Below are positions 46,552 through 61,266 of a stretch of 64,000 bases of DNA, piece by piece. Source of the DNA: Dichotomocladium elegans. Taxonomy: Eukaryota; Mucoromycota; Mucoromycetes; Mucorales; Lichtheimiaceae. Every line of letters starts with the position of its first letter. The stretch's first letter is position 1. The notes below the pieces were generated by a model. It was not told where the DNA came from. It saw only the letters and a program-made list of their open reading frames with translations, and made no database searches. The stretch is taken from positions 1,116,001 to 1,180,000 of the forward strand of contig JAIXMN010000009.1 of NCBI GenBank assembly GCA_025716815.1. The letters are read 5' to 3'. Both the position numbers and the translations under genes were made by a program.

Positions 46552-47356
46552 TTACACACCGCCCTTCTTCACATTAAAGAAACTTCTAACGACAATAACT
46601 TGCAGTCCTGCCATAACGATAATGGCCGCACTCTCCAACAAGGAAAACCAGAAGATTCTGCTCTCGGTAGAGTAGACAGTAGCTGAATTCCGGTTTTCTC
46701 GGGTGCGAAAGTATTTCTGAGTGCGGGCAATGTTTGTCAGCGATCCAGAGAGGCGATAGAGAGACTCCTCCATGTTGCTCAGCGTCTCGGGTTGCTCAGC
46801 ACCTGTAGCTGACTTGAAGGACGGACGCACTTCGTGCTCGAGTGTGATTTCAAAGTCGACAAGTTTTTCAGCAAAGGTCGACATGTCGTTCGAGAAGCAG
46901 AACGCGTACTCGCCCACGAAATTGGCAGTAAACACATAGTCGCCCTGGCGTTCCTTTACACCATCGAGGATCACCGTGTTACGTGGGTCCGTCACTGTGA
47001 AATCGATATCAAACGAGCCGCCTGACTGTACCTATATTTTGCGGTGTGTCCAAGGTCAGCATCTTTTGGTCATGATGGTGAATTAATTCTCCCCCATTTC
47101 TGTTCTTCTCTCTCTCTCTGTGTTGTGGGTTTGTGTATGTGTCTCCATCCCTTTATTTTTCGAAATGACTTACAGCAAAATAAAAGCCGACCTTTTTGCC
47201 AGGTGCATCGGACCACAGATGGAAACAGGCTTTCTCATTGGCAGCGACATTGTAGGTGAGAGCGGTAGCTGCGGAAGGAGTGGAAAGGAGAGCCAACATC
47301 ATCAAGATGCTGCTGAGAAGAAGCGTCAAGATCGCAGGACGGCGTGGATGTGTCAT
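46552..47356 (-). CDS. p24/emp24/gp25L family ER-Golgi cargo receptor
   Basis: Two exons (47356-47174 and 47031-46552) give 220 residues. The layout is a signal peptide (LTLLLSSILMMLALLSTPSA), a GOLD domain with the conserved Cys pair (NEKACFHLW and GEYAFCFSN), FYFAVQSGGSFDIDFTV created at the splice junction, a coiled coil (MEESLYRLSGSLTNIARTQK), a transmembrane helix and a short tail, SFFNVKKGGV. The FF pair is the COPII-binding signal; the lysines favour COPI retrieval. The family sorts GPI-anchored and other cargo. It lies directly upstream of VMA21 on the same strand, but 290 bp apart, so there is no reason to infer shared control. Confidence 0.92.
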
Positions 47357-48316
47357 CGAGGAAAGGCAAAGATGGAGCGAAGCGCGCGCGTAAAGGAGAG
47401 AAAGGGCGGCTGATTGACCAACACGTCTCACGATCGAATGAAATTAACTCAGCGCAATTTGTACGTGGGGGCGGGGGGAACGCATAGTACAAAAGTCCTC
47501 TCTTTCCAAGTAGCATTGGATGTGTGTCTGCGGGTTCATTAGGTGAATTCCAGAACGGAGACCCGGGTAGGATCTTGATATTCCAAAGAAACTTCTTTTA
47601 TATATATGTATATTGGATGTATTGCTAGAATAGTATAAAGACCAATCAAATCGGTGGCCGAATACACTGTTTCTCTCCTCTTAACTTCTCTCTAGCTCGT
47701 TTCAATCACCATATGCAGATGGATAACACAAGCGGCTGGGAGAAATAATTATTGTGGCTATCTCGAATTTATTGTATGGGAGGGGGAAAGACAACATACT
47801 GTGTATATTGATGAAGACTGCAGAACCGACTGCATAATACTTATTTACCACAGCAGATACTGTATGTAATTTGAACTACAATAACAGTACCATTATCGCT
47901 GCATGATATTTATCGCGCGGCACAATGCATGGGAGATGACTTTATGTCTGGGTGTAGTCTTATTTCGTTTCATACGACAGTTAAGTTACAAACCGAGTCA
48001 AGGAAACAAATAGCTACGTTACCATTTGTACAGAAAAATATCGTTTCGTAGCGACATTGATCCTTGGACATTCAAAATGACAGGGAGTGGTTGGCCCCCG
48101 CCATACCCAACTAAAACGACTGGTTTGCTCCCGCCTTTTTGGAGCAATTAATCTATAGCATATACTGTGTCGCTTCTTGAGACAGCACGTTGAACAGAGA
48201 TTTCCTTTATATATACACATAAAAAATAACATTGTAGTCCTATTGAACAAGTTTATATTATTATTATCAGAGAACGGGTTTTCCAGACAAGATACCAACT
48301 TTCTTGGATAAATGGA
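47357..48316. other. Intergenic between p24 and MATE genes
   Basis: p24 promoter (Pyr-rich) and the MATE 3' flank. No further feature. Confidence 0.45.
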
Positions 48317-50433
48317 TCATGCACTAGAAAGGTGCTCATATCTGCCATTTTTTGCCACAGAAAGTGTTTTGCCCAAGGTCTCCTGAGAACTGATTACTTT
48401 GTGTGCTTTCTGGCACTCCGTCTCCCAATCGACCCGCAGGAGGATGAGAGCACTTTCCCCGATGCATTTGATAGCACCTGCAATGACCACGCCTGACCAT
48501 ACACCAACAAGGCCCCAGTCGTACGCATAGGTCATCCAGAGACCGAATGGTAAGCCAATGACATAGTATGAACCCAGGTTAAATGAGGCGACAACTGCCT
48601 GCTTGCCTAGCGCGTTAAGGACGGCCGAAAAGATGACACTCACTCCGGTGAACCAGTGCGAGAGACAGGCAGCCGGAAACAAATCAACAGCAGCTTGTAC
48701 CACATCTGCGTCGGTGGCAAAGTGACTCGCAATCGAATGTCTTAAACAGTACATTAACAATGCATTGACCGTCGCAATGCCGATTCCGAGTCCAGCAGCT
48801 AGAAAGAAGCATAGTTTGATTTTCTCGGTCTCTCCTCCGCCAAGATGATGGCCAATGCGCACAAGAACCGCGCTGGATAATGATCTAAATATTTATATAC
48901 CCATACAATTGTTTTGTCATTAATAAGCCATTACTGCTGGTGTGTTGGTGTCGCTACTCTATTCCTTTGTTTTGGCGCGCGAGAGCAAGTGTGTGTACCC
49001 GCATACCCAATTAACTTACGATATTACCATCATCAGCAGAGAATTGACGCAGAGAACGATCGATTGGCCTGCCAGCATTGTTTTTCCCAGCGTGCCTTTC
49101 AGGGGGGAGGTGATGCGTGTGCGGTGAGGATGCAAACATTTTCATCGCATATCTATCGAGACCATGATGATACCTGTGACAAGAGCGCAAATTTCAAATG
49201 CCCAGTCTGTTGAAACACTTAGCATGCCAGGAATCCCTGTATAAATCAGGTACAATGCATGGTGTTGGATAGCAAACCAATATGATGAGCCTGATGCAGA
49301 CGGATCTTTTTCATTTGTTTGTTTGTGTGTATATTACCAAGCTTTAGAAATGGCTTCAAGTGATGGAACGCGTGACTTGACCAGCCTGGCCAGTATCTTT
49401 GGCGAAAGTCAGTACCAACAAGCATAAATACCGCGTACACAATAAAGACGAGCGAATGGAAGCTGACATAATGTATAGCGGCACCGATATATCCGTACTG
49501 GAGGTATTGCAGCCAGATCATATTAGATAGAAGATTGAGCGGGAACAATGTGAGGATCATGTACATGGTGATCTGCGTATTCCCTACGGATGATTGCTTA
49601 GCGACTCTCTGGCTACCGAATTCCGCACCGAGGGGAGGTTGCCGAACTTCCTCTCTCCTGTTACAAACCAAGACTCTGTAAAAATTTGCGGAGCGCGGTC
49701 GAAACAAATATTATATAAATAAGTGGAATACAAAAATAAATGTATTCCTGCGCACGACGTGCGAGACTGGGGTCCTGGCCGATACAGATAAGGATTGGTT
49801 CGGCGAAAAGCCTAATTTGAAGAACACAATTGGATGCCCCGCAGAAAAGAGAGAAAAAAAATTCGTAGAACTTGCCATAAAATGCTGGTGGGAACGGCGA
49901 GGATGGATATGACTACAAGTCCCCGCTGAAGAATGATCCCGAGGGTATTTGTATATTCAGCAGCCGTGAAAGCCTGAGCGACCAGTGTATCGATGGCTAT
50001 GTGTCATACATGATTTGTAATTAGCTGTCGCCTCTTTGAACCCATCCCCCGTCATGTGCATGAGGAAGCGCGCACAGAACACATTGAATACGCATGTACC
50101 GTACCAGTCAAAAGACCATTTCCCATTGCCAAACCGGCCACGGTAGTCCAAAGCCCACTGAGGCTGACAACGGCCATGACTAGACAGCTATATGGATTAG
50201 ATTCCTATCTAAGTGCACCTATTGCACGTACCTTCGGTGCCGAGTCGACCGAGAAACCAGACATCGGTGAGCCGCATTCCATATCCGACGACGTATGTGA
50301 TTAGCAATGGCCAAGCGAGGAGAGCAAGCGCTTTTGTTTCAGCGGTGATAGCTGAAAGAAGAAGAGTGTGGCTCCGACCATGGGCAGCCATCAGATAAGT
50401 GGCCTCGTTGGCCTGTTTATTGCTAGTATTCAT
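48317..50433 (-). CDS. MATE-family multidrug/toxic-compound efflux transporter
   Basis: Eight exons (minus order): 50433-50232, 50179-50105, 49996-49876, 49811-49669, 49583-49338, 49236-49174, 49095-49020, 48884-48317, giving 497 residues. Typical blocks: LLAWPLLITYVVGYGMRLTD, LWTTVAGLAMGNGLLT|AIDTLVAQAF, ILQRGLVVISILAVPTSILW, FAEPILICIGQDPSLARRAQ, RKFLQSLGNTQITMYMIL, WPGWSSHAFHHLKPFLKLG|IPGMLS, AVLVRIGHHLGGG. The length and 12-helix pattern fit eukaryotic MATE exporters. Intron 3 has a GC 5' site (TTATG|GCAAGT). Intron 4 starts GTTTGT; both assignments are forced by reading phase and conserved sequence. The C-terminal ~35 residues are a hydrophilic tail. Confidence 0.9.
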
Positions 50434-51004
50434 AGAAAAAAAGGAAGTGAAAAAAAGAGAGAGAGAGAGGATGAAAAAAGATGATAAGGGCAAAATTAGA
50501 AATTTATAGTTGTTCGGTGGGAGCTGCGACACGAAAGCATAAAGCAAAGAATAAAAGAACAATCGCGATGTATAAGCTTGCACTTATCTTCTGTTGCATA
50601 TACGCGCCAATACACCCCTCTGAAGATGGGAAAACACAAACATACTTTTACACGCTCCGCATATGATGTTTCTCGAGAAAAAGAAACACTTGATTGTCCC
50701 AACAGGCGAAGGCGAGTCCGTCATCGGCATGGAAATATGCCGAGATCGGGGTGAGATACGTTCCGATTGGCGTATCTTGGGGATTACCCCACAACGAATA
50801 AAGCATTGATCCTCACCATGCCCTCATTCACCCCATTCCTTTCTTTCACGACAGTGTCTTAGTGCGACAGTCAGCGCTATATATCCATATTGACTTGTAC
50901 TTTAGAACATATTTACGACGCTCATTCCCTTCTGTCCGGTCATTTTCTTTCTTGTCACGCAGTTTCTCTAGATTTCCACTTAATCGTTACAATTTCTTTT
51001 CTAA
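50434..51004. other. Divergent intergenic region (MATE / unknown gene)
   Basis: Short AG-rich leader near the MATE start; T/C-rich leader before ATG 51005. No known site recognised. Confidence 0.4.
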
Positions 51005-52474
51005 ATGGATTTGCAGCAAGATCACACCAATAATGAATCAGTCTTGCGTACAACTACAGCAGGCAGTGATCAGATCATGGAGGATGCTTCAGGACACGTG
51101 AGCGACTTTTCCACCAGACTATTTGTACGTGACCATCACTTATACATTCGCGCATTCGCGTGTCCTTTTTGTTTTTCTTTCTTTCTCTCTCTCTTCTTCA
51201 GCAATCAGATGCCCTCAATCAAGACATTGATACTCAAAGCTCGAAACATGAAAGTTTTTACGTTCGGCAAGAGCCATTCCCTCGGGATGCGCTAAATGAA
51301 GATTTCGCGACACTCAGAAGCTTGGATGAAACAGATCACAACTTCCCTACTCAAGATAATTGTGCGGCATTAACCAGCGATCCGATTAGATCATTTACAG
51401 ACGACGGCCGCAGCGATCTTCGGCCAGAAACAATTGTCACAGACGATGAGTGGAATGACCTTGATTCTACCGAGAATATACTGGACGGACTTGATGACTG
51501 GCGGCCAACTGCTGGAGGGGATGGATCAATGCTTTCCGTTCAAGACGATCTAGACGATTTATTGCATGTTGAGGGCGAGAACCCTACACTTGCAATTTCG
51601 GAAGCACAATCTAAGGATGAAATAGAAGCCGAGGAAGATCGAGTGGAAAGTGCGCCGGAGCTACATTTTGATGTCTCGGAGACTGTCTTGCCTACCATAG
51701 CATTGCAAATGTTTAAGGACGAACCACCTAAGCGCATGACCCTGAAATTCAACGAGTATGTGTGTTTTAACTCTTAAGAAAGCTAAGAGGAGGGGAGGAA
51801 GCGTAGCCATAAAGCTGGAGATAACAGTAACACATGCACATCTTCACAAAAGAGATCGTACTGGATTCAAAGTGCTGCAGCAGATCAACCGGGCTACCCA
51901 TGAATCTGCGGTATGGGAAAGGCGAGTCAGGGCTGAAAGCAAGTATCTGCTCTTTCTTTCTTTTATTTGTGCATGTGCACATGGATGCAATACACGTCTG
52001 ACCTGAAAGCAACTCGTTTTATTTGTAGTGGCAAGGCAAGGCTCTATAGCACGCGTTTGTATGGCGTTTGAACACGGGCAGCTTTTTCGAATTGTGCGCA
52101 CCTGGACTGACCGAAGCCATATTTTCGGGCGCTGCACCCGCGTCCGTCCGGAAGAGCTCAGCTTCCTTCTTGGATCTTCCTCTGCAGCAGAGCAACGCGG
52201 CGGATCATTGTACACTAGGAATGGGGGAGAAGAAGATATTGACGAGCTATTTTCCCAGCCGAATCGGCTACCCCCTTATCGACCCGTCGAGGGTGAAGAG
52301 CAGTTCGTTTTCCTGTTCTCATTTGCATATATGCAGCCATCCCAGACGGCAAAAGAAAGATTCTTAGAGGAAGAGTGCGTGGCTGTCTGGCCTCCGCTGA
52401 CAACAGTGACCGTTGGCTCGCCTGAGCAAGATATCTACGTGATTACAAGATTCATGTGCCATGCGATTTATTAA
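51005..52474 (+). CDS. Uncharacterised four-exon gene (acidic N-terminus, basic C-terminal half)
   Basis: The proposed exons are 51005-51124, 51202-51759, 51815-51938 and 52029-52474, giving 415 residues. The first two are well supported by splice sites. The N-terminal 225 residues are acidic and disordered (TVTDDEWNDLDSTENILDGL, VQDDLDDLLHVEGE). They lead to EPPKRMTLKFNEY. The third exon gives THAHLHKRDRTGFKVLQQIN and RATHESAVWERRVRAE, and the fourth AFEHGQLFRIVRTWTDRSHI. The last junction again needs a GC 5' site (GAAA|GCAAGT) to keep phase. I do not recognise the family. The basic helix-rich second half may be the conserved domain. Confidence 0.55.
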
Positions 52475-52639
52475 TACTCAAAGTAGTAGCTAAATGGATG
52501 GAATCTTGAATTATCCCCAACTCGCCCCATATTTTATTGTTAATGAGAGCTCCAGCATCTCCTACGCCTTGTATTCGAATCTTTCGTGACACTTTATCTT
52601 GTGCTGCTGTTTGTTCTCAAACATGGTTGTTCGTCGTCG

Positions 52640-53210
52640 CAAAAGCTCTATGGCAATGATAAACCCTGGGACCGAGCGTATGCGCGATAACAAAGTAATG
52701 TTACAAATACTTATTCCTTTTCTTTTATGCCCGCTTTATAGTCTGAAACGTGTTATCTATCTTTTTGCAAAGATGAGCACACCGTTGATGAAGAAATGTA
52801 CCCTCTTCAATTCGCTTGTTCAAACACAGAATATTTGGGTGATCTATCTTGTAGGGATATCCCTGGCCTTGTAGCTACGCAAAAGAATATAGGCATTCCG
52901 CTTAAAGAAGCAGGTTTTAAATGCGTGTATATAGAAATAGCATTGCGAAGATCCAAGACCGCCCTTGACTGGGTGTTCCGATGGGATATGGCTGCCATTG
53001 TGTTTAAAGAAACTGCGTTTTCCTTGATAGTCGGGATTCTATATTAGCAAGAAGCGCAGCATGACATGTTCCAAGAAAGGGATTTACGCAGTAATCCGAG
53101 TGCAAAAACAATTGCGACCTGGGGTGTAATATCAGCATAGGGAATTGTTAAGTGTAGCTTGGGACTCCCAGAACCAGCAGCCTAGAAAAGGAAAAGAACG
53201 GATATACCTG
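52640..53210 (+). pseudogene. Tc1/mariner-like transposase relic, copy D (internally deleted)
   Basis: It starts with the same leader as copies A-C (GCGCGATAACAAAG, then ACACCGTTGATGAAGAAATG at about 52780). It then passes to a stretch reading KEAGFKCVYIEIALRRSKTA, and then WGVISA-x-GIVKCSLGLPEP, which corresponds to the block after the first catalytic Asp in copy A. The middle of the transposase is missing. Confidence 0.7.
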
Positions 53211-55551
<2,341 letters not shown>

Positions 55552-56990
55552 GAAGCGCATAAGCACGATCTCTTTTTTTCATGTACATACAGCACTATCA
55601 TCATCACCACTCTACTACGTACGAGCAGCACCCTTTTCCCATTATCCTCTGTCTCGTGAGATGCGCCATTACGCAGAAACAAGGACATGTTTTCGTTGAT
55701 ATTATGACATATGAGAGAAAAGAAGTTTCTGAGATATGGTCCGATGCTCACTTGTGGAGCAGATGTTGCTGGTGTCTAGAGAGAGAGTATCTCGTGATTG
55801 ATGGTGTTTGCACAACAGGAAGGATACGGATTAGGGAAATAAATGGACTTGCGTCAATATGAGCATGGGTTCATTGAACCGAAGATCTAGGTAGTTGACT
55901 AGGAGATGTACTCTTTATAGATCATCTATGTCATATCTAGGAATATCATATCAAAGCAGCCGTGAATACATCAATATTACATATCGCAACATACATTTGT
56001 CAGCGCCGTCGCCACATAGCATTTGCCGTATTTCGTCATTCCTGGTATCAATTGATTTATAACAGAGAGAGGTGATCAAGACCCGCATATATCGGTTCCA
56101 AATTGATATTGGGAGTGTCCTCCCATAATTGCTGACATGACCAAGGAAAAAGATTAATTGAGAGCGATCACTCTAACTGTATGACCACATAGTATTGATT
56201 GATTTGTTCGACAGCATTTATTAATTCTTTGAGCCATTGCAATGAACCTCAATAGATATCCTATCCGCGTCTTCGTTTCATCCAGTAGAGCATACCCTCA
56301 TATTATGTTAGAGTAAAACATCCTTAAATTACCACCAACCAAATTAGATCATTACCTCTGTCCATTGATCTATTCCAACTGTCCTTCTGGTTCTGCTGTG
56401 TCCCTGGTACTTATCTGGCTTGGAGCAAGATGTGTGATTGAGAGTACTTGACGCCAATCCTCCGCAGTTCTTCTTTTTCCCCTTCATCTCCTGTTCTGTT
56501 CTCTCTTGATATCTTGCTGCCAGGCACATTTCTTTAATAGCATTAGTATTCTTTTTCTAGAGCAGCTCCCTCATCCCTCCTTCTAACCTGTTGCCAGCGC
56601 TATCACTCCCAATCCGTTCTCAAGTCTGTGTCTGTTCGCCCTTCTTGTTCTCGTCACTGTCTCTGCTTCTACACCGCGCTACACTTTACTGGTCCTGCTG
56701 TCTTTGCGACTTTGCGCATGAGTGTTAAGATCACCAGAGCTTTTAAAGATGCACCATTCTTGACGTTGATTGCTGTAATGTTGCTGCCTGGCAGCTGAAC
56801 TGGTTGGAAGAGCGCAAAAACGTGAGAGGATAGCCATGTCCGAGACCCTCTGCCCAATGCACAGAGCTCTTGGGTGTTTCAGAAGAGCAGCATTGTCTTG
56901 TGTTTATTGGGAAATTATGTAGAAAGTAATCTTGCAAGATCTTTAGAGAACACCGATAGTGTCAGGATCAGGTATATCAAAAGCTCCACG
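55552..56990. other. Intergenic, nothing supported
   Basis: About 1.4 kb with A/T-rich stretches. Several short frames (for example 56344-56529 minus) have no domain. Part of it may be 5' flank of the Fanzor-like relic that follows. Confidence 0.4.
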
Positions 56991-57079
56991 CACATCCTAC
57001 GTACATCTCCACAAGTTTGTAAAATATGTAGTGGGACTGGGAAGTCTAGGCAAGAGAGAATGGTTTGATTACCCAGAAT

Positions 57080-57540
57080 ATAACAATTTGACCGAGGAAC
57101 CCATCGGCCGCTGGTAATGTATAGCGACTGGTAAATCGAACGTTCACAGCTACTCGAATTTTGCGATAGCTTGGAATTTGACGATGTAGGAGCCTCTATT
57201 ACCAAGAGAAGAGATGGGGATACAAACCCAAGGTCTAGTAGAACACCAGAAATAGAGGAGGAGTCAACTGAATATGTAGACAGTTTGACTACTGCCAACC
57301 ATTGTTCCATAGCACGCCAATGCCTAACAATGGATCCAGGACGTAGAGATATGTTGTACTGTGTTCATCGATACTCTACTTTGCTTAATTCTGTCAAGTT
57401 TCACTACATAAAGAAGGTACGACACAAGATCAGAAATACAAAGACATAGCGACGGTTGGTGCAACGACTCAAGGATCAGGACCTAAAAGCTTTACGAGCT
57501 GATCTCGATCTCTCTCGGGTCGAGAGACCGACTGTGCGTA
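57080..57540 (+). pseudogene. Fanzor/TnpB-like relic, copy 4
   Basis: A 92-codon open stretch reads LEFDDVGASITKRRDGDTNP, then EEESTEYVDSLTT, then ARQCLTMDPGRRDMLYCVHR. It lines up with copy 2 (HTDGVGVTVFKK ... SEDIEYVNSQ ... VTIDPGRRDLLYCVHE), including the spacing and the Asp of the RuvC-I-like motif. After this, VKFHYIKKVRHKIRNTKT and a stop near 57449 take the place of the Y-T-x-x-Q-x-x-x-E-T block. The upstream protein is largely gone. It is inactive. Confidence 0.6.
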
Positions 57541-59030
57541 TGTAGACGATCACTGCCAAACCCCCAGTTCCGGGACAGAGGCCTTTACTTTCTCTATCAG
57601 TTCCATTAAGCAAACTTTGTATCGTCTTTAATAAACTCGATGTCAATCTAAAATGGATCTGAAAACAAAACTTGGTATGGGTAATGGGAAGCTAGTCGGC
57701 TCTCCATACGCGACTTCGTAAACCCGTCCATGGAAAAGGAGTCTGACTTTTACTGCAGAAGGGAAGGTGGAAGTTTCCCATATTGACCAGTACAAATAGC
57801 AGCAGATGGCATCCAACTTGCCTCAGTGGGACCTTATCAACTTATGAATGTCGAATCCGCGACCCGCCTGCCGAGGGCGGGAAGAAAGAGAGTGTTCTGA
57901 GGTTTATGTCATGGTCAACTGATATAAAGGAAATCCCTCATCTTGAAAACAATGTATAAGCTGTTCTTCGCTGCTTTCCCATGATGCTGCCATCAGAACT
58001 GCGAAGTAAGCGTGGCAAAGGACAGTGCGTTGCTGTATGGAACTGAGAGTCGGCGATATAGAATTCTTCGTTCTAACCGCTCAGTGCCGCCAAGCGTTTC
58101 GCCAGGGAGAGGTGTCCGGTGTCAGGATGCGAGCATCAAAGCCTGACCCGCGGGACATAAAAGCACGAATAACATGAGGACTCAAGGCCCATGCAGATCA
58201 CGGCAACCGCAGGGACCGCACCTCCGCAATAACGACGAGGAGTACAGCAAAGCCAGGTATCATGCCGTATTGAGTAGCTTCCAACTGACTCACTTGCGAC
58301 CCGGCACGTGTGCTTATTCCCCACTTCTAGGAAGCTTGCGTTTTGAATGTCTTCCATCTAGACCGTCATGTATGTATTGTACCAGATTCCCGCTTTCTCT
58401 TGATGTATTTTAGCGAGATCTTTCATTTCCTTTCTTCTATCAATGATGCTTCATATTCACGCCATCCCCTATGCTCACATGCCTTATGCCCCACCCATGC
58501 AACTTCTCTATGTCTTTATGTATTACAATTTCTGCAACCTGACCCCGAATACCAAGGACATTGAAGGTGCAGCGACTCATGTGTGAACAGCATATTCATT
58601 CTCTCGGTAGGGCATTTCTGCCTTTAGTACTTACAATATCTATCTTTCAGAGTCCTCAGGGTTTATCGTTCTATCCTCGACGCAACTATTCACGATACTG
58701 TGAATCTCTTGCCCATTTTACTGTGAGTACAATACAATCATATTCCTATAGGTCATGACATTGCGTTTCCATAAATAGCAATAAGCGGAGTGGCCGATTT
58801 ATCCGGTCTGATCATCCGTCTAATCACAACCACCAAACTGCAAAAAGAGAGTAACTTTTATCCAATGGAGAGAATCCCGTCTCTGAAAGTCTATTTTAAC
58901 CCCCTTAGTTGTATACCTAGCTCTAACTGCCCAACCACCGCGCACACAGATGTTCTTCATAAAGAATACATGAATGGCTTCTTGTTCCTAGTTTCTTAGA
59001 ATATTCTCCGATTCGTTCTCGTACTGCAGC
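57541..59030. other. Intergenic, nothing supported
   Basis: About 1.5 kb. Only short frames. The first 500 bp may be 3' part of the relic, but no conserved motif is seen. Confidence 0.4.
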
Positions 59031-59039
59031 GCCGATCGC

Positions 59040-59200
59040 TATGCTCGATAGACATGGACTGCGAAGTAGTTACTTTTCAGTAACTGGTACATTGAAATCT
59101 TCTCAAACATTAGTTTGGAAAGTCTGATCTGACCTTGTCCAATGAAAGTTGTATGCGTAACTGCAAGCAAACCTGCTCCTTTCATCAGAACGCCCTGCAT
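59040..59200 (-). pseudogene. Tc1/mariner-like fragment, copy E
   Basis: On the minus strand, a ~110-nt stretch (about 59095-59190) is similar by eye to the helix-turn-helix region of copies B and C (CAAGGTCAGATCAGACTTTC and TGTTTGAGAAGATTTCAATG against CAAGGTCGG-CTTTTC and TGTATGAGAAGGTCTCGAATG). No open frame remains. Confidence 0.45.
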
Positions 59201-61266
59201 CATGTCGCTTAGGGCTGTGTAACTCTACGTTGCAAGTTACCGTTGCGCAGATAGTCTTTATGGTGAATAAATAGATAGAGCGGAGTACGTCTCCTCACCA
59301 ATGACACAGTCCATAGGTTCAAGGCAGCCGTGCGCATCAACATGGCTCTGTCCATCATCGTAAACAACTTGGTTACTCATTTCTGAATAATGAATATGTA
59401 TGTGTAACCCAGCACGTTCCTTCCTTGCCATAAATCCCACAGACTTGTTTCCCAATAGATATCCTCCAACCCGAACCCGTCTAAAGCACGAATACCTCGT
59501 ATGCCTGACCGGTACAACTTGTGTTTATCCATAGCGATCGATATCTAGACGAGTATAAGCTAAAACAACCCCTGAATGACAGGCTTTTATTTTGGGGAAA
59601 ATAGCATAAAGAATGATAAGCATCCCCGGTCGATTGCTGACAATGAATCGCATTTTGAGACGGTGTTTCCGGTGTGTGCGTGTTTCACGTTGGGCCAGGC
59701 TCGCCTTGAGTACATTTGTTGCCAACTTTGTGGGCAGTGGGGTAGAGAACGACTGAATTGAATGGGGGACCAGAGGTCCCGAAGGGAATGAGGGATGTAC
59801 GCGAGGCGAGCACTCGTTTGGGTGTTCCGCAGACAGTGAGCGGATAGTGCCGCGCGTGCTTGCACTCACCGTGAGAGACGTCATTTCTCCGCAAACACAG
59901 TGGGGTTTTCTCGCCCCAGGCCAGAAGAGCTGAGTCACCCCATTTCAAGAGCAGACAGAGACGATGCATTCGTCTCCGAGGAGATCTGGGTATCTGTGGG
60001 AGAAGAGGAGGGGGTGTGTGGAAAGGAGGCGGGCGGGCAAGATGGTTACCGAGTCATGGAATCAGAAGCCGGTATGTATTTGCTGCAGGCGGCGCACCGA
60101 CACGGGTGACCGGCTAGTCCCATCTGTCGGATATGCACGATACCATTTTTGGCGGAACGATGAAGAATATTGGCCGAATCGTCTAGGCAAAAATAAAACG
60201 GGCATGCTGATGATGATCGTTTTTTTTTTACAGAAGCTACAAGCACAATGATCGAAATATCGGAAAGCGGAGCCGAGGCACTGAACGGAGAAGATCTACA
60301 GTAGTTGGACGTCGCTTGGACATGATGTTAGATGCATGGATCAAAAGAGTAGGCGAAGTCTGGATCTTTATTATTATCAACAACGCAAGCCCGGAATCCC
60401 ATTCATATAACGCGTCTTTAAACAATGCGTGATGATGCATGCACTTCGTTGGAACAGCGAGCCGATGATTAATGAAGATCCGATAGGCGCTAATGCAAAC
60501 ACTATTAAGCCCCGCATTCGAGACAGAGTGTTGCGAGCTTAGACCGGCAATATGTTCGTGTTTTTCGCACGATGCATGTTAAAAGATCTATGCCCCTCAA
60601 AATTAGATGTGTTTTGACGGGTCGGCCGCTAAGATCTGGTCATTTGTGGCACCCTAAAGATCCTCAGCAATTGCGGAGTAACAGCAAAGCCGAGACCTAT
60701 GATGCCATTGATAAAGAGGGGGAAAAGACTAGCACGCTTTGCGGTACCCACTGCAGCTAAATTGAGAACGACGCAATCCAACAACGTACCGAGTATCTGC
60801 TCTGTCAGGATAGTATCCTCATTTCCTTTCACTCACTATATCTACTGCGCACAGTTTAGCACGTCAGCACCATGGTCAGCACCACCATCACCATAAGCCT
60901 CTCGTTGTGATTGTAGCACAGGTGCGAGCATTTTCTTCTGAGAAGGGACCAACCCCCTTTTAGTATTCTGTAAAGTTTTCGGTCAATGGGATGGATTGCC
61001 ACTTACAGCAATAATAAACGACTGTTTATTTATTCTGTAGGACGTGATAGACAAACCCTAGGTTTTTTTCCTTTTGAAAAAATAGATAAAACAGCAGACA
61101 ATATTGGGTATACAATATATATGAATACATGGAGTGGGTTACTTTACGAGTTTGCCGTGTGGGGGGTGAGGAATGGAAGGCAGATGAGAACAAGGTCCCT
61201 ATATAGATGAGATAGCGATAGAGTGTGTGTGTTTATGTGTGTGTGTCGTGGGGATAAAGAAAGCAG
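59201..61266. other. Intergenic, unassigned
   Basis: About 2 kb. A plus frame near 60.0-60.2 kb is Arg/Cys-rich and a minus frame 60832-60629 is hydrophobic (VVLNLAAVGTAKRASLFPLF). Neither has splice context or a known match. Confidence 0.35.
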
